A program made the position numbers and the translations under genes. The notes under the pieces are model-generated. The model saw only the letters and a list, made by a program, of their open reading frames with translations. It searched no databases and was not told where the DNA came from. From Microbacterium sp. W4I4 (GTDB lineage Bacteria > Actinomycetota > Actinomycetes > Actinomycetales > Microbacteriaceae), in contig NZ_JAUSXT010000001.1 of the NCBI RefSeq assembly GCF_030816235.1, positions 1,922,001 to 1,986,000 on the forward strand: DNA of 64,000 nt, written 5' to 3'. Shown in pieces: positions 35,061 through 42,533 of this stretch; within the stretch, counting starts at the first letter, position 1; the number at the start of each line of letters is the position of its first letter.

Positions 35061-36413
35061 CTAGAACCAGCCCCCGGCGATGATGGCCAGAGGCAGCAGG
35101 AGGGCGATCGTGGCCCATTCCGCGAAGTCTGCGAACCGCGTGAGCCCCAGCCGCACCCGGGGGCTGAGCAGCACGATCACGATGACGCAGATCGCGGTGG
35201 CCGTCAGGCCGATCACCAGTCCGCCGATCCACTCCGGGTGCGTCAGTATCGCGGTCACGACGCCGATCACGACGCCGAGGAGGACCCCCGAGGCCACCGC
35301 GATGATGTCGAAGCTGGAGTACACCTGCCTGGTTCCGAGGAACATCCCGATATACGTCACGGCGCACAGCACCAGTCCCCAGATGCCGGACGCCGCCACG
35401 GGCGCCGTGGCCACGAGCACGATCAGGCACACCGCGATGCGCAGCGAGACCTGATACCGGTGCGCACGGACGTAGAGCTTCGCGACCTCTTCGGGCGAGA
35501 TGCGCGTCGGCGCGTCGTAGACCTCGGAGTCGTCGCGTGCGGAGGTCACTCGCAGCGGCACGGATGCGAGCGCGATCCAGGGCGCGCCGAGCCCGGCGAT
35601 GCCGGCGACTGCCATCGCCGCCGCGAGCGTGGCAGCCGGAGGCGCATCGAGCCAGGCGATCACGGCGCCGATCGCGAGCAGGACGCCGCCGACCACGACG
35701 GGGATGAGTCCGTACTCGCGCAGGCGTTTCAGAGCGAGCATGGTGACGGCGCCGAAGACCAGCATGGCGCCGCCGCCGATGACCAGGGGCGTTCCCCACC
35801 CGGTGTCGGACGCCATGACCGTGTACCCGGCCACACCTGCGTACACCGAGGAGACCAGGGCCAGCGCCATCGACGCCTGCTGCGGGGCGCCCGTGCGTCC
35901 CATGACCAGGGCGCAGATCAGCAGCACCACTGCGGCCGCACCCGCACCGGCCGCCGTGATGATCGTGCCGGTGTCCAGCCACGACCAGACCGCCGGGGCG
36001 AGGCCCAGCATCAGCAGGACGGATGCCACGACCGTTGCCGTCGTGACGGTGTTCTGCGCGGACCATGCGGGAGCGTTCTCCTCGACGACGTCCGCCACTG
36101 CTTCGACCAGGTCGTCGTACCGCTTGGAGGCGGCGACCGTGGCACCCTGCTCGAGCACCAGGAAGTCGCCGTCGTGCACGGCCTGCGCTGCCAGCGTGCG
36201 ATCGCCGTCCAGCGTCGTCCCGTCAGCGCGCACCAGCCGGAAGCCGGAGGAGGCGGAGACGCTGTCGAGGAGGCGAAGTCGTCGTGTCAGCGAGGGGAGC
36301 AGTTCGGCGACGGGAACACCGCCGGGAACGGACACGTCGATGCGCTGGGACTCGCCCTGCACCGAGATGCGCATGAGCTGCGTCGGCGCGACAGCTGTCG
36401 TCTGAGGCGACAT
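35061..36413 (-). CDS. eccD: Type VII secretion membrane protein EccD
   Basis: A 450-residue protein. The N-terminal 90 residues form the ubiquitin-like domain (MRISVQGESQRIDVSVPGG and RADGTTLDGDRTLAAQAVHD); about eleven membrane segments follow from residue 125 on, after a cytoplasmic linker. EccD dimers line the cavity of the secretion pore. This copy is nearer to the canonical form than the paralogue at 22543-23880. It heads the eccD-eccB-mycP unit. The ATG at 36413 has only a modest AGGGA upstream. The 82-bp gap before it contains GATAAT as a possible -10. Confidence 0.93.
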   Translation of the reverse strand: MSPQTTAVAPTQLMRISVQGESQRIDVSVPGGVPVAELLPSLTRRLRLLDSVSASSGFRLVRADGTTLDGDRTLAAQAVHDGDFLVLEQGATVAASKRYDDLVEAVADVVEENAPAWSAQNTVTTATVVASVLLMLGLAPAVWSWLDTGTIITAAGAGAAAVVLLICALVMGRTGAPQQASMALALVSSVYAGVAGYTVMASDTGWGTPLVIGGGAMLVFGAVTMLALKRLREYGLIPVVVGGVLLAIGAVIAWLDAPPAATLAAAMAVAGIAGLGAPWIALASVPLRVTSARDDSEVYDAPTRISPEEVAKLYVRAHRYQVSLRIAVCLIVLVATAPVAASGIWGLVLCAVTYIGMFLGTRQVYSSFDIIAVASGVLLGVVIGVVTAILTHPEWIGGLVIGLTATAICVIVIVLLSPRVRLGLTRFADFAEWATIALLLPLAIIAGGWF

Positions 36414-36447
36414 GAATCCCTGCTTTCATTGAACACGCGCGCTTCAC

Positions 36448-36453
36448 ATTATC
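36448..36453 (-). promoter_or_regulatory. Possible -10 box of the eccD-eccB-mycP operon
   Basis: GATAAT on the minus strand in the most AT-rich part of the gap, 34 nt upstream of the eccD ATG. No good -35 was found at 16-18 bp. Confidence 0.3.
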
Positions 36454-36495
36454 GCGTGGCCGACATCCTCTGCATCCGCCGCGCGCCCTGCGGCG

Positions 36496-37203
36496 TCATT
36501 CCTCGGCGGTGGCTCCGCGTGCGGCGACGTCCAGCAGTTCGAGGTCTTCCCTGGTGACCAGACGGCTCGACACGGCGTGCTCGACCAGGCGGGCGCGCCG
36601 ATTGGTGGCGAGCTTGCCCTGGCCTCCGCGCATGCCCTGCACGCCGATGCGGTCGAACTTGTCGCAGACGTTGTCGAGCTTGCGGTTGAACCGTGTGCTG
36701 GTCCAGCCGAGCCGTTCAGCCGCCTGAGCCGAGCTCGGGATCTCGCTCGTCCCCGTGCCCTCGCGCCGCAGCACCGGCTCGGCCAGTGACAGGATCAGCA
36801 GCTTCTGGCTCTCGGTCAGCGGCACGTGCCCGATCGTCGACTCCCCCGCATCCGCGCTGTCGCGCGGTGCGATGCGGAACGCCGGACCCTTCGCGTGGAT
36901 GGTGAATTCGTAGGTGGTCGGCCCGGCCGTGAACACGATCGTGGTCTGCTCGAACACGATCGGCAACCGGGCTCCCGGCGCCAGCCACGCGTTGACCCCG
37001 CCGGACGAGTCGGTCACGGTCGCCGTGAGCCTCGCCCCCACGTTCGAGAGCCACCACAGTCCGTCGGAGTGGGAGATCTCGAGGAAGTGCCGATGCAGGA
37101 AGAGGTTGTCGTCGAGTTCCAGGTCTCCCTGGCGTCCGACATAGAACGGCTCGTCCTCTTCGAGGGAGAAGTACTCCCCCGCGTATTCGACTGTCAGCTC
37201 CAT
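36496..37203 (-). CDS. FHA domain protein with C-terminal HTH-like domain (paralogue 2)
   Basis: A 235-residue paralogue of the protein encoded at 28184-28939. FHA features are FYVGRQGDLELDD, FLHRHFLEISH and WWLSNVGARLTATV; the second half has AERLGWTSTRFNRKLDNV as a candidate helix-turn-helix and ends with EHAVSSRLVTREDLELLD, nearly matching the paralogue. The ATG overlaps the kinase stop by one base (TGATG), so it is the last gene of the kinase operon. It is a likely reader of the kinase's phosphothreonines and, if the HTH is real, a transcriptional output for the secretion locus. The in-frame start at 37215 would lie within the kinase gene. Confidence 0.72.
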   Translation of the reverse strand: MELTVEYAGEYFSLEEDEPFYVGRQGDLELDDNLFLHRHFLEISHSDGLWWLSNVGARLTATVTDSSGGVNAWLAPGARLPIVFEQTTIVFTAGPTTYEFTIHAKGPAFRIAPRDSADAGESTIGHVPLTESQKLLILSLAEPVLRREGTGTSEIPSSAQAAERLGWTSTRFNRKLDNVCDKFDRIGVQGMRGGQGKLATNRRARLVEHAVSSRLVTREDLELLDVAARGATAEE

Positions 37204-38858
37204 CAGCCCACGCACCCCCTGACCGGTTGCGGTGACGACCGGCCGTCGTCCCGCTTCAGAACCACCTCGATGCAGGTGCGCTCGGAGCGCGCCCCCTCCA
37301 GCGTGACGGTGTCCTCTGCTGTGTTCTTCGGCTCACCCGGCCCGTCCAGCGTCACCTCGTACCAGACGAAGGAGTCGCCCTTCTCGGGGTCGGGATTGGT
37401 CCAGCTGAAGCTCACGATGCCGGCGGCGCTGCTGCCCTTGAGATCTTCGACGGGCGGCACGATGCCGGCGATCGGATCCTGAGGCTCGGGGGTGTCGGAT
37501 GTCGTGGACTCCGGTTCCGGCACCAGCGCGTCGGTGATGGCACCGGAGAACACGATGCCGAGCACGAGCACGGTCACGCCCAGCGCAGCGATGACCCAGC
37601 CCCACCACGGCATGCCGGAGCGCTTCGGCGCGGGCGGCGCGTCGGGCGCATCCGACGATACCGGCGCCTGACGGCTCGACTGTCCGGATCCCACCTCGGG
37701 TGCGACGACCACGGGCCGACGCAGCAACGTGGCCTCGTCGTCGTCCGAAGACCCGGCGGGGGCTGCCGGAGGCGCGGGCATCGACGGCGTACGCCGTTGC
37801 GTCTCGTCCAGAGCCGACGGCGCGGGCGCACTCTCGAAGCGGGGCACGTTCGCCGTCGCGTCCGGTTGCTTGCGCAGGGTGGTGGCCGACGGCCGGGTCG
37901 CGGACTGCGTGTCGGGGTTGATGGACCGGACCTCGCGGACGCGCGTCAGGCCGTCGTCGTCGTCATCGTCGCCCTCGTGCTGGGGATGCTCGTCGACGAT
38001 GTCGATCGGCGTCACCGAGTGCGCGAGCTCGATCTGCACCTTCTGCAGGGCACGGGCGAATGCCACCGCGCTCGGATAGCGGTCATCGGGTCGCTTCGAC
38101 ATCGCGCGAGCGAGAGTCGCCTGCAGACTGTCGGGCACATCGGCGCGCCCGAGGGACGGCACCGCCATGCGCTCGATGCGCTCGATCAGGTCGGCACTGG
38201 TGTTGCGCTCGCCCTTGCGCTCGAACGGGGATCGGCCGGAGAGCAGTGTGAAGACGGTCGCGCCCAGCGCGTAGACATCGGTGCGCACGCCCGTGGTGGG
38301 AGTGTCGGCGAAGGACTCCGGCGGCGACCACGGGATGGACATCCCCGCGGCCTCACCATCGGTTGCGGAGCCGGCAGTCGACGCGATGCCGAAGTCGGTC
38401 AGGGCCGGACGGTTGTATGCCGTCACGAGAATGTTCGCGGGCTTGATGTCGCGGTGCAGCACTCCGGCGCGATGCGCGGTCTCCACCGCGCCGCTGACCT
38501 GCACGCCGACCCGCAGCGCCTCGGCCACCGAGAACGGCTCCTTGCGCGTGCGGATCTGCAGGTTGGGCTTCGGGCAGTACTCCATCACCAGGTACGGACG
38601 ACCGTCGGCCGCCACGCCCGCCTGATAGATGGTGACGATGGCGGGGTGCGTGGACAGCAGCGCCATCACGTTCGCCTCGTTGGTGAACTCCTCCGCAGCA
38701 CCCGCGGTCAGGCGGTCCGCCAAGAGCACCTTGACGGCGACCTCGCGCTTGGGGAGCTGCTGCTCGTAGAGGAAGACGTCGGCGAAACCGCCGGTGCCCA
38801 GGGGGCGCAGATAGCTGAATCCCGGGAGCTCGGGCGGCGGCGAGGGGGCGCGCGTCAT
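37203..38858 (-). CDS. Transmembrane Ser/Thr protein kinase with fibronectin III-like ectodomain
   Basis: A 551-residue Hanks-type kinase. The catalytic domain (about 14-275) has GTGGFADVF (21-29), Lys43, HRDIKPAN with Asp137 and DFG (155-157); the activation loop is Ser/Thr-rich. A long disordered, acidic and Pro-rich juxtamembrane linker follows, including DDDDDD and many Ser/Thr. One membrane helix lies at about 418-440 (WWGWVIAALGVTVLVLGIV), and the outer 85 residues resemble a single fibronectin III domain (GIVSFSWTNPDP, SFVWYEVTLDG), not PASTA. It lies between an FHA gene and an FHA-HTH gene and two genes from a PP2C phosphatase, overlapping neighbours by 4 and 1 bp. It should signal envelope or secretion status. 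Confidence 0.93.
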   Translation of the reverse strand: MTRAPSPPPELPGFSYLRPLGTGGFADVFLYEQQLPKREVAVKVLLADRLTAGAAEEFTNEANVMALLSTHPAIVTIYQAGVAADGRPYLVMEYCPKPNLQIRTRKEPFSVAEALRVGVQVSGAVETAHRAGVLHRDIKPANILVTAYNRPALTDFGIASTAGSATDGEAAGMSIPWSPPESFADTPTTGVRTDVYALGATVFTLLSGRSPFERKGERNTSADLIERIERMAVPSLGRADVPDSLQATLARAMSKRPDDRYPSAVAFARALQKVQIELAHSVTPIDIVDEHPQHEGDDDDDDGLTRVREVRSINPDTQSATRPSATTLRKQPDATANVPRFESAPAPSALDETQRRTPSMPAPPAAPAGSSDDDEATLLRRPVVVAPEVGSGQSSRQAPVSSDAPDAPPAPKRSGMPWWGWVIAALGVTVLVLGIVFSGAITDALVPEPESTTSDTPEPQDPIAGIVPPVEDLKGSSAAGIVSFSWTNPDPEKGDSFVWYEVTLDGPGEPKNTAEDTVTLEGARSERTCIEVVLKRDDGRSSPQPVRGCVG

Positions 38859-40297
38859 CCGAATTCCTCGATCGCGACCGTCACGCCGTCACCCACGTCG
38901 ATGACGTCGCCGCCCAGCACGAGCGTCGGCTCGCCCGGATGCAGGCGCACCGGGTCCGCCCCGGGGCGCAGGAGCGTGGAGCCGTTGGTCGTGTGCAGGT
39001 CGATCACGACCACGGAATCGCCCTCCGGCCGCACCTCCAGATGGTTGCGGGAGATGTCCGACTCGGGACTGTCCACTGCGATCAGGTGCGGCATGGTGGT
39101 GCCGCTGGCGCGGGTCGAGCGGGGCTTGCGTCCGATGATCACCGTGCGGTCCAACTCGACCACCTGACCGGTCGAGAGTCGAATCCGGGCGGAAGTCGAT
39201 CCCGACGCGACATCGGGCAGCGTCGGCATGACCTCGGTCGGCGCGTCCGGTGCGGACGTCGCAGCTCGCAGGCGTCGGGCCTCGGCGAGAGAGATGGTCG
39301 CCCCGTCGTGGTCGCCGATGTCCGGACCGGATGCCGCCGGCGGCGCAGGCGGCGTCGCAGCGGACGCGAACGAGGGCGGAGAGGGCGGCACGATCGTCGC
39401 GGAGAGGTCCGGCTGGGCGAGAGGATCGTTCCACGAATCCTGGGGCTCACCGGCTCGGGCACGCGCGACTTCATCGGGCGCGATCGTGTCGGTCAAGACC
39501 TCTTCGGACGCGATCGTGTCGGTCGGAACCTCTCCGGGCACGATCGTGTCGGTCGGAACCTCGTCATCGAAGTCGGCTTCGGTCGGCATCGCGGAATCGG
39601 GGGACTCGGACGATTCCTCGTCCGACTCCTCGGCCGACTCCTCGAACGCCGGGTCCGGCTCGACGTCCGGCTCCGTCTCGGCCTCGGGCTCGGGCTCCGT
39701 CTCGGGCTCGGTCTCAGGTGCCGGCTCTTCATCGGGTGCCGGCTCGGTCTCAGGTGCGTCGTCCGATTCGAGCTCGGCATCCGCCACCACAGGAACCGCG
39801 ACGATGTCGGCGGCCTCCTGATCCGGCTCCTCGACGACGTCGACCACCGGCTCTTCGACCACCGGCTCTTCGAACGCCTCGCCGACGCGCACGCCGGAGG
39901 CGAGCACCACACCGGATCGGATCGGGTACGCGACGGACTCGTCCGATGCGCCGAAACCGATCTCGAACCGTGCCGGCTCCGCGATGAAGCGCTCGCTCCA
40001 CGTGGTGATGTCCTCACCGGAGAAGCTGACGTCCCATCCGGTGGTCACCGTCACGGCCCCGCGCACGGCGAAGCGCGTGCCGGTCGGACCGATCAGCGCA
40101 ACGGCGAAGGAGCCCAGCCCGGTGATCGCGCCACCGGAGAGCACGTCGATCACCTCGGTCAACTCGGGCACGCCGTCACTCAGCATCGCGGAGAGGGCGA
40201 CGACCTTGTCGGCGCCGGCATCGGCGGGAAGCGCGGCGACACCGGATTCCTCGACGACGACCTGCCACTCACCGGGTCGGTAGACAACGTCACTCAT
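38855..40297 (-). CDS. FHA domain protein with acidic linker and TDTI repeats
   Basis: A 480-residue cytoplasmic protein. Residues 1-150 form a mixed alpha/beta region of no recognised family (GEWQVVVEESGVAALPADAG onward). Next comes a very acidic, repetitive linker (about 155-300, EPEPE, EESDEESSES) containing three PTDTI-like units, and then a C-terminal FHA domain (about 385-478) with VIIGRKPRS, SRNHLEV and TTNGSTLL. The threonines in the repeats resemble acceptor sites for actinobacterial kinases, comparable in idea to GarA and Rv1747-type substrates. It overlaps the kinase gene (4 bp) and the PP2C gene (4 bp). Its partner is unknown. Confidence 0.8.
   Translation of the reverse strand: MSDVVYRPGEWQVVVEESGVAALPADAGADKVVALSAMLSDGVPELTEVIDVLSGGAITGLGSFAVALIGPTGTRFAVRGAVTVTTGWDVSFSGEDITTWSERFIAEPARFEIGFGASDESVAYPIRSGVVLASGVRVGEAFEEPVVEEPVVDVVEEPDQEAADIVAVPVVADAELESDDAPETEPAPDEEPAPETEPETEPEPEAETEPDVEPDPAFEESAEESDEESSESPDSAMPTEADFDDEVPTDTIVPGEVPTDTIASEEVLTDTIAPDEVARARAGEPQDSWNDPLAQPDLSATIVPPSPPSFASAATPPAPPAASGPDIGDHDGATISLAEARRLRAATSAPDAPTEVMPTLPDVASGSTSARIRLSTGQVVELDRTVIIGRKPRSTRASGTTMPHLIAVDSPESDISRNHLEVRPEGDSVVVIDLHTTNGSTLLRPGADPVRLHPGEPTLVLGGDVIDVGDGVTVAIEEFG
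39479..39569 (-). repeat. 30-bp tandem repeat encoding TDTI units
   Basis: Three in-frame 30-bp units, each encoding an EVxTDTIxxx decapeptide, in the acidic linker of the FHA protein. Each carries two threonines. Confidence 0.7.
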
Positions 40298-41112
40298 CGC
40301 ATTCCTCCATCCACTGCGGCACGCGGACGCGTGTCGGCAAGGTCATCGGCTTCATCTGCCCGCACATGAACGCCGCGGACGGATGCCACCGTCACCGCGT
40401 CGACGATCACCACGGTCACGTTGTCGCGCCCTCCGGCGCGCACGGCATCCGCCGTCAGGATGTCGGCCGCCCGCTGCGGGTCCGGCTCGGTCCTGAGCAC
40501 CTCGGCGATGCGTTCGTCGGACAGTTCGGTGGTCAGGCCGTCCGAGCACACCAGCATCCGATCACCGCACTCGGCGGGGAACAGCCAGTAGTCGGCATCG
40601 CCGACGCTGCCCGCCCCGATCGCACGCGTGATGATGTTGCGGCGGGGATCGGATCTGCCCTGCTCGGGCGTGATCTCACCCTCCTCGATCAGCTCCTGGA
40701 TGTAGGAGTGATCCACGGTGATCTGCTCGAGCTCGCCGTCCGAGAACTGGTACGTGCGCGAGTCGCCGATGTTCAGCACGAGCCAGTAGCCCAGGCCGTC
40801 GACGGCCGCGACCGCGACCCCGCTGAGGGTCGTGCCCGCACCGGCCGCACCGTACTGCCCCAGGGCGCCGACGGCCTCCCTGGCCGCCGCCAGCGCATCC
40901 CGGACCTCTTCGATCGACAGCGCCTCGCGTCCGACCAGTCGAGAGAAGTGCTCGATGACGGTCGCGCTGGCGACCTCACCCGCGTCGTGCCCGCCCATTC
41001 CGTCCGCGACGATGAACAGCGGGGCGGTCGCGAGATAGGCGTCCTCGTTCAGCTTGCGCCGGGCGCCGACATCTGTGGAGCCGGCGCTGGCCGTGATGAT
41101 GGGGGCGCTCAC
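40294..41112 (-). CDS. PP2C-type Ser/Thr protein phosphatase
   Basis: A 272-residue metal-dependent phosphatase of the PstP type, but without a membrane anchor. Metal-binding motifs are present: GARRKLNEDAYL, FIVADGMGGHDAG, LNIGDSRTY, LVCSDGLT and GGRDNVTVV. It should reverse the action of the kinase two genes downstream. The C-terminal 25 residues are Arg/Asp-rich and disordered. It is coupled on both sides: the start overlaps the RDD-FHA gene by 4 bp and the stop overlaps the FHA gene by 4 bp. Confidence 0.94.
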   Translation of the reverse strand: MSAPIITASAGSTDVGARRKLNEDAYLATAPLFIVADGMGGHDAGEVASATVIEHFSRLVGREALSIEEVRDALAAAREAVGALGQYGAAGAGTTLSGVAVAAVDGLGYWLVLNIGDSRTYQFSDGELEQITVDHSYIQELIEEGEITPEQGRSDPRRNIITRAIGAGSVGDADYWLFPAECGDRMLVCSDGLTTELSDERIAEVLRTEPDPQRAADILTADAVRAGGRDNVTVVIVDAVTVASVRGVHVRADEADDLADTRPRAAVDGGMR

Positions 41113-42533
41113 ACGTACCCCCCGATGGTCACGATGCGGTCGCCGATCTCGAGCGCGTCACCCAGCCGAACCGGCACGCGCTGCCCGGGCGGGCACGCGA
41201 TCCGGACGCCTTCGCGCACGATGGTGGTGCCGTTGGTCGACTGGCGGTCCAGCACCCAGCCGCCCTGGGCGTTGGCCCCGGCCTCGAAGTGCGTCTTCGA
41301 CAGCGAGCGGGTCTCGTCGCGGACGGCGACGTTGGTCACCGAACCGGGCTCCTCGGGGTTGCGACCGAAGATCGTGCGGCCGGAGACGGTCGCGCGCTGG
41401 CCGTCATCCCACGTGAACACGAGGCGATGACCGGGAACGCTGATGCGTGTGGACTCGATGTCCTCGACCTCATCGTCCTCGGGGAGCGCCTCAGCGGGCC
41501 GCACGATGGCCGCCGTCTGCGGCGGGACGATCGAATCGGGGGCGGTCGTGGGAGCGGTCACCGGTGCGGGGAACGCCTGAGGAGCGGGCTCGACGGGTGC
41601 CGACGGAGCGGGAGCGGCATACACCGGCTGCACGGGCTCCGACTGAACGGGCTCGGGCTGAACGGGCTCAGGCTGCACGGGTCGGCGCAGCGGCTCCTGC
41701 GTCACTCCGGGCACGAAGGAGATGAGCGGGTCATCCGGCAGATCGCGATGGATGCGGGGCGAGAGCACGGTGTGCTCGGCGAACTCCTCCTCGGCATCCT
41801 GCGGCTGCACAGCGGCGGGCTGGGATGCGGCAGCGGGGAAGGGCGGAGCCGCGGGCGCGGCGACGGGCTGCGGCGGGACGGAACCCGTCGACGGCGGAGG
41901 GAACGCGCCCGGCGCCTGCCCGAACCCGGGCATCGAGGTCTGCGGCGCCTGAGGCGCCCCGAACCCGGGCATCGACGTCGGAGCCGGCCCCGCGGCATCC
42001 GCCCGACGGTCTCCCGGGACGAGCGGCGGCTGGGTGGAGTCCAGGAACTGCGGTGCGGATCCGCGCTCGAGAGCGCGCTGATCCAGCATCACGGAACCGG
42101 CGACCTTGTCGTGCCAGCCCTGGAACCGACCCGATCCGTCGAACAGCACGGTGAAGTAGCCGACGACGATGGAACCCGCCAGGCCCCAGATGACGTTGCG
42201 CAGCAGGGTGCGGCCGAAGCCGAGCGCAGACCCGTCCGAGACGCCGGCGAGCCGGAGGCCCTGAGAGCGCATGCCGATGGATCCGCTGCCGGACTGCATC
42301 ACGGTGTAGACGATGAACCAGGCCAGGGTGAGCGCGCCGATCAGCGGGAAGGCGACCATCATGATCCCGAGCATCCCGGCTGCGGGGTCCGGACCGCGCA
42401 GCGCCGAGGTGACCGCGACGACGGTGATGATGGTGCCGACGACCGGGATGACGGCGGCGATCAGGGCGTCGATGATGTACGCGACCGCGCGCCTTCGGAT
42501 CGGTGCAGGATCGCCGAAGGGAAGCATCGTCAT
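41109..42533 (-). CDS. RDD membrane protein with C-terminal FHA domain
   Basis: A 474-residue protein. The N-terminal RDD domain (RRRAVAYIIDALIAAVIPVV, about 10-170) has three or four membrane segments and ends with GWHDKVAGSVM, typical of RDD proteins. A Pro/Ala/Gln-rich linker of about 200 residues contains TSMPGFG and EPVQPEPVQ repeats. The C-terminal FHA domain (about 375-470) has TIFGRNPEEP, LSKTHFEA and RQSTNGTTI. It is analogous to the two-FHA protein at 23877-25364. The ATG overlaps the transglutaminase-like gene by 4 bp. It probably tethers phosphorylated partners to the membrane. Confidence 0.87.
   Translation of the reverse strand: MTMLPFGDPAPIRRRAVAYIIDALIAAVIPVVGTIITVVAVTSALRGPDPAAGMLGIMMVAFPLIGALTLAWFIVYTVMQSGSGSIGMRSQGLRLAGVSDGSALGFGRTLLRNVIWGLAGSIVVGYFTVLFDGSGRFQGWHDKVAGSVMLDQRALERGSAPQFLDSTQPPLVPGDRRADAAGPAPTSMPGFGAPQAPQTSMPGFGQAPGAFPPPSTGSVPPQPVAAPAAPPFPAAASQPAAVQPQDAEEEFAEHTVLSPRIHRDLPDDPLISFVPGVTQEPLRRPVQPEPVQPEPVQSEPVQPVYAAPAPSAPVEPAPQAFPAPVTAPTTAPDSIVPPQTAAIVRPAEALPEDDEVEDIESTRISVPGHRLVFTWDDGQRATVSGRTIFGRNPEEPGSVTNVAVRDETRSLSKTHFEAGANAQGGWVLDRQSTNGTTIVREGVRIACPPGQRVPVRLGDALEIGDRIVTIGGYV

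Noticed and set aside
34239-36557. Plus-strand open frame of 772 codons
   Set aside because: Antisense shadow of eccB and eccD, rich in Asp/His/Arg with no domain.
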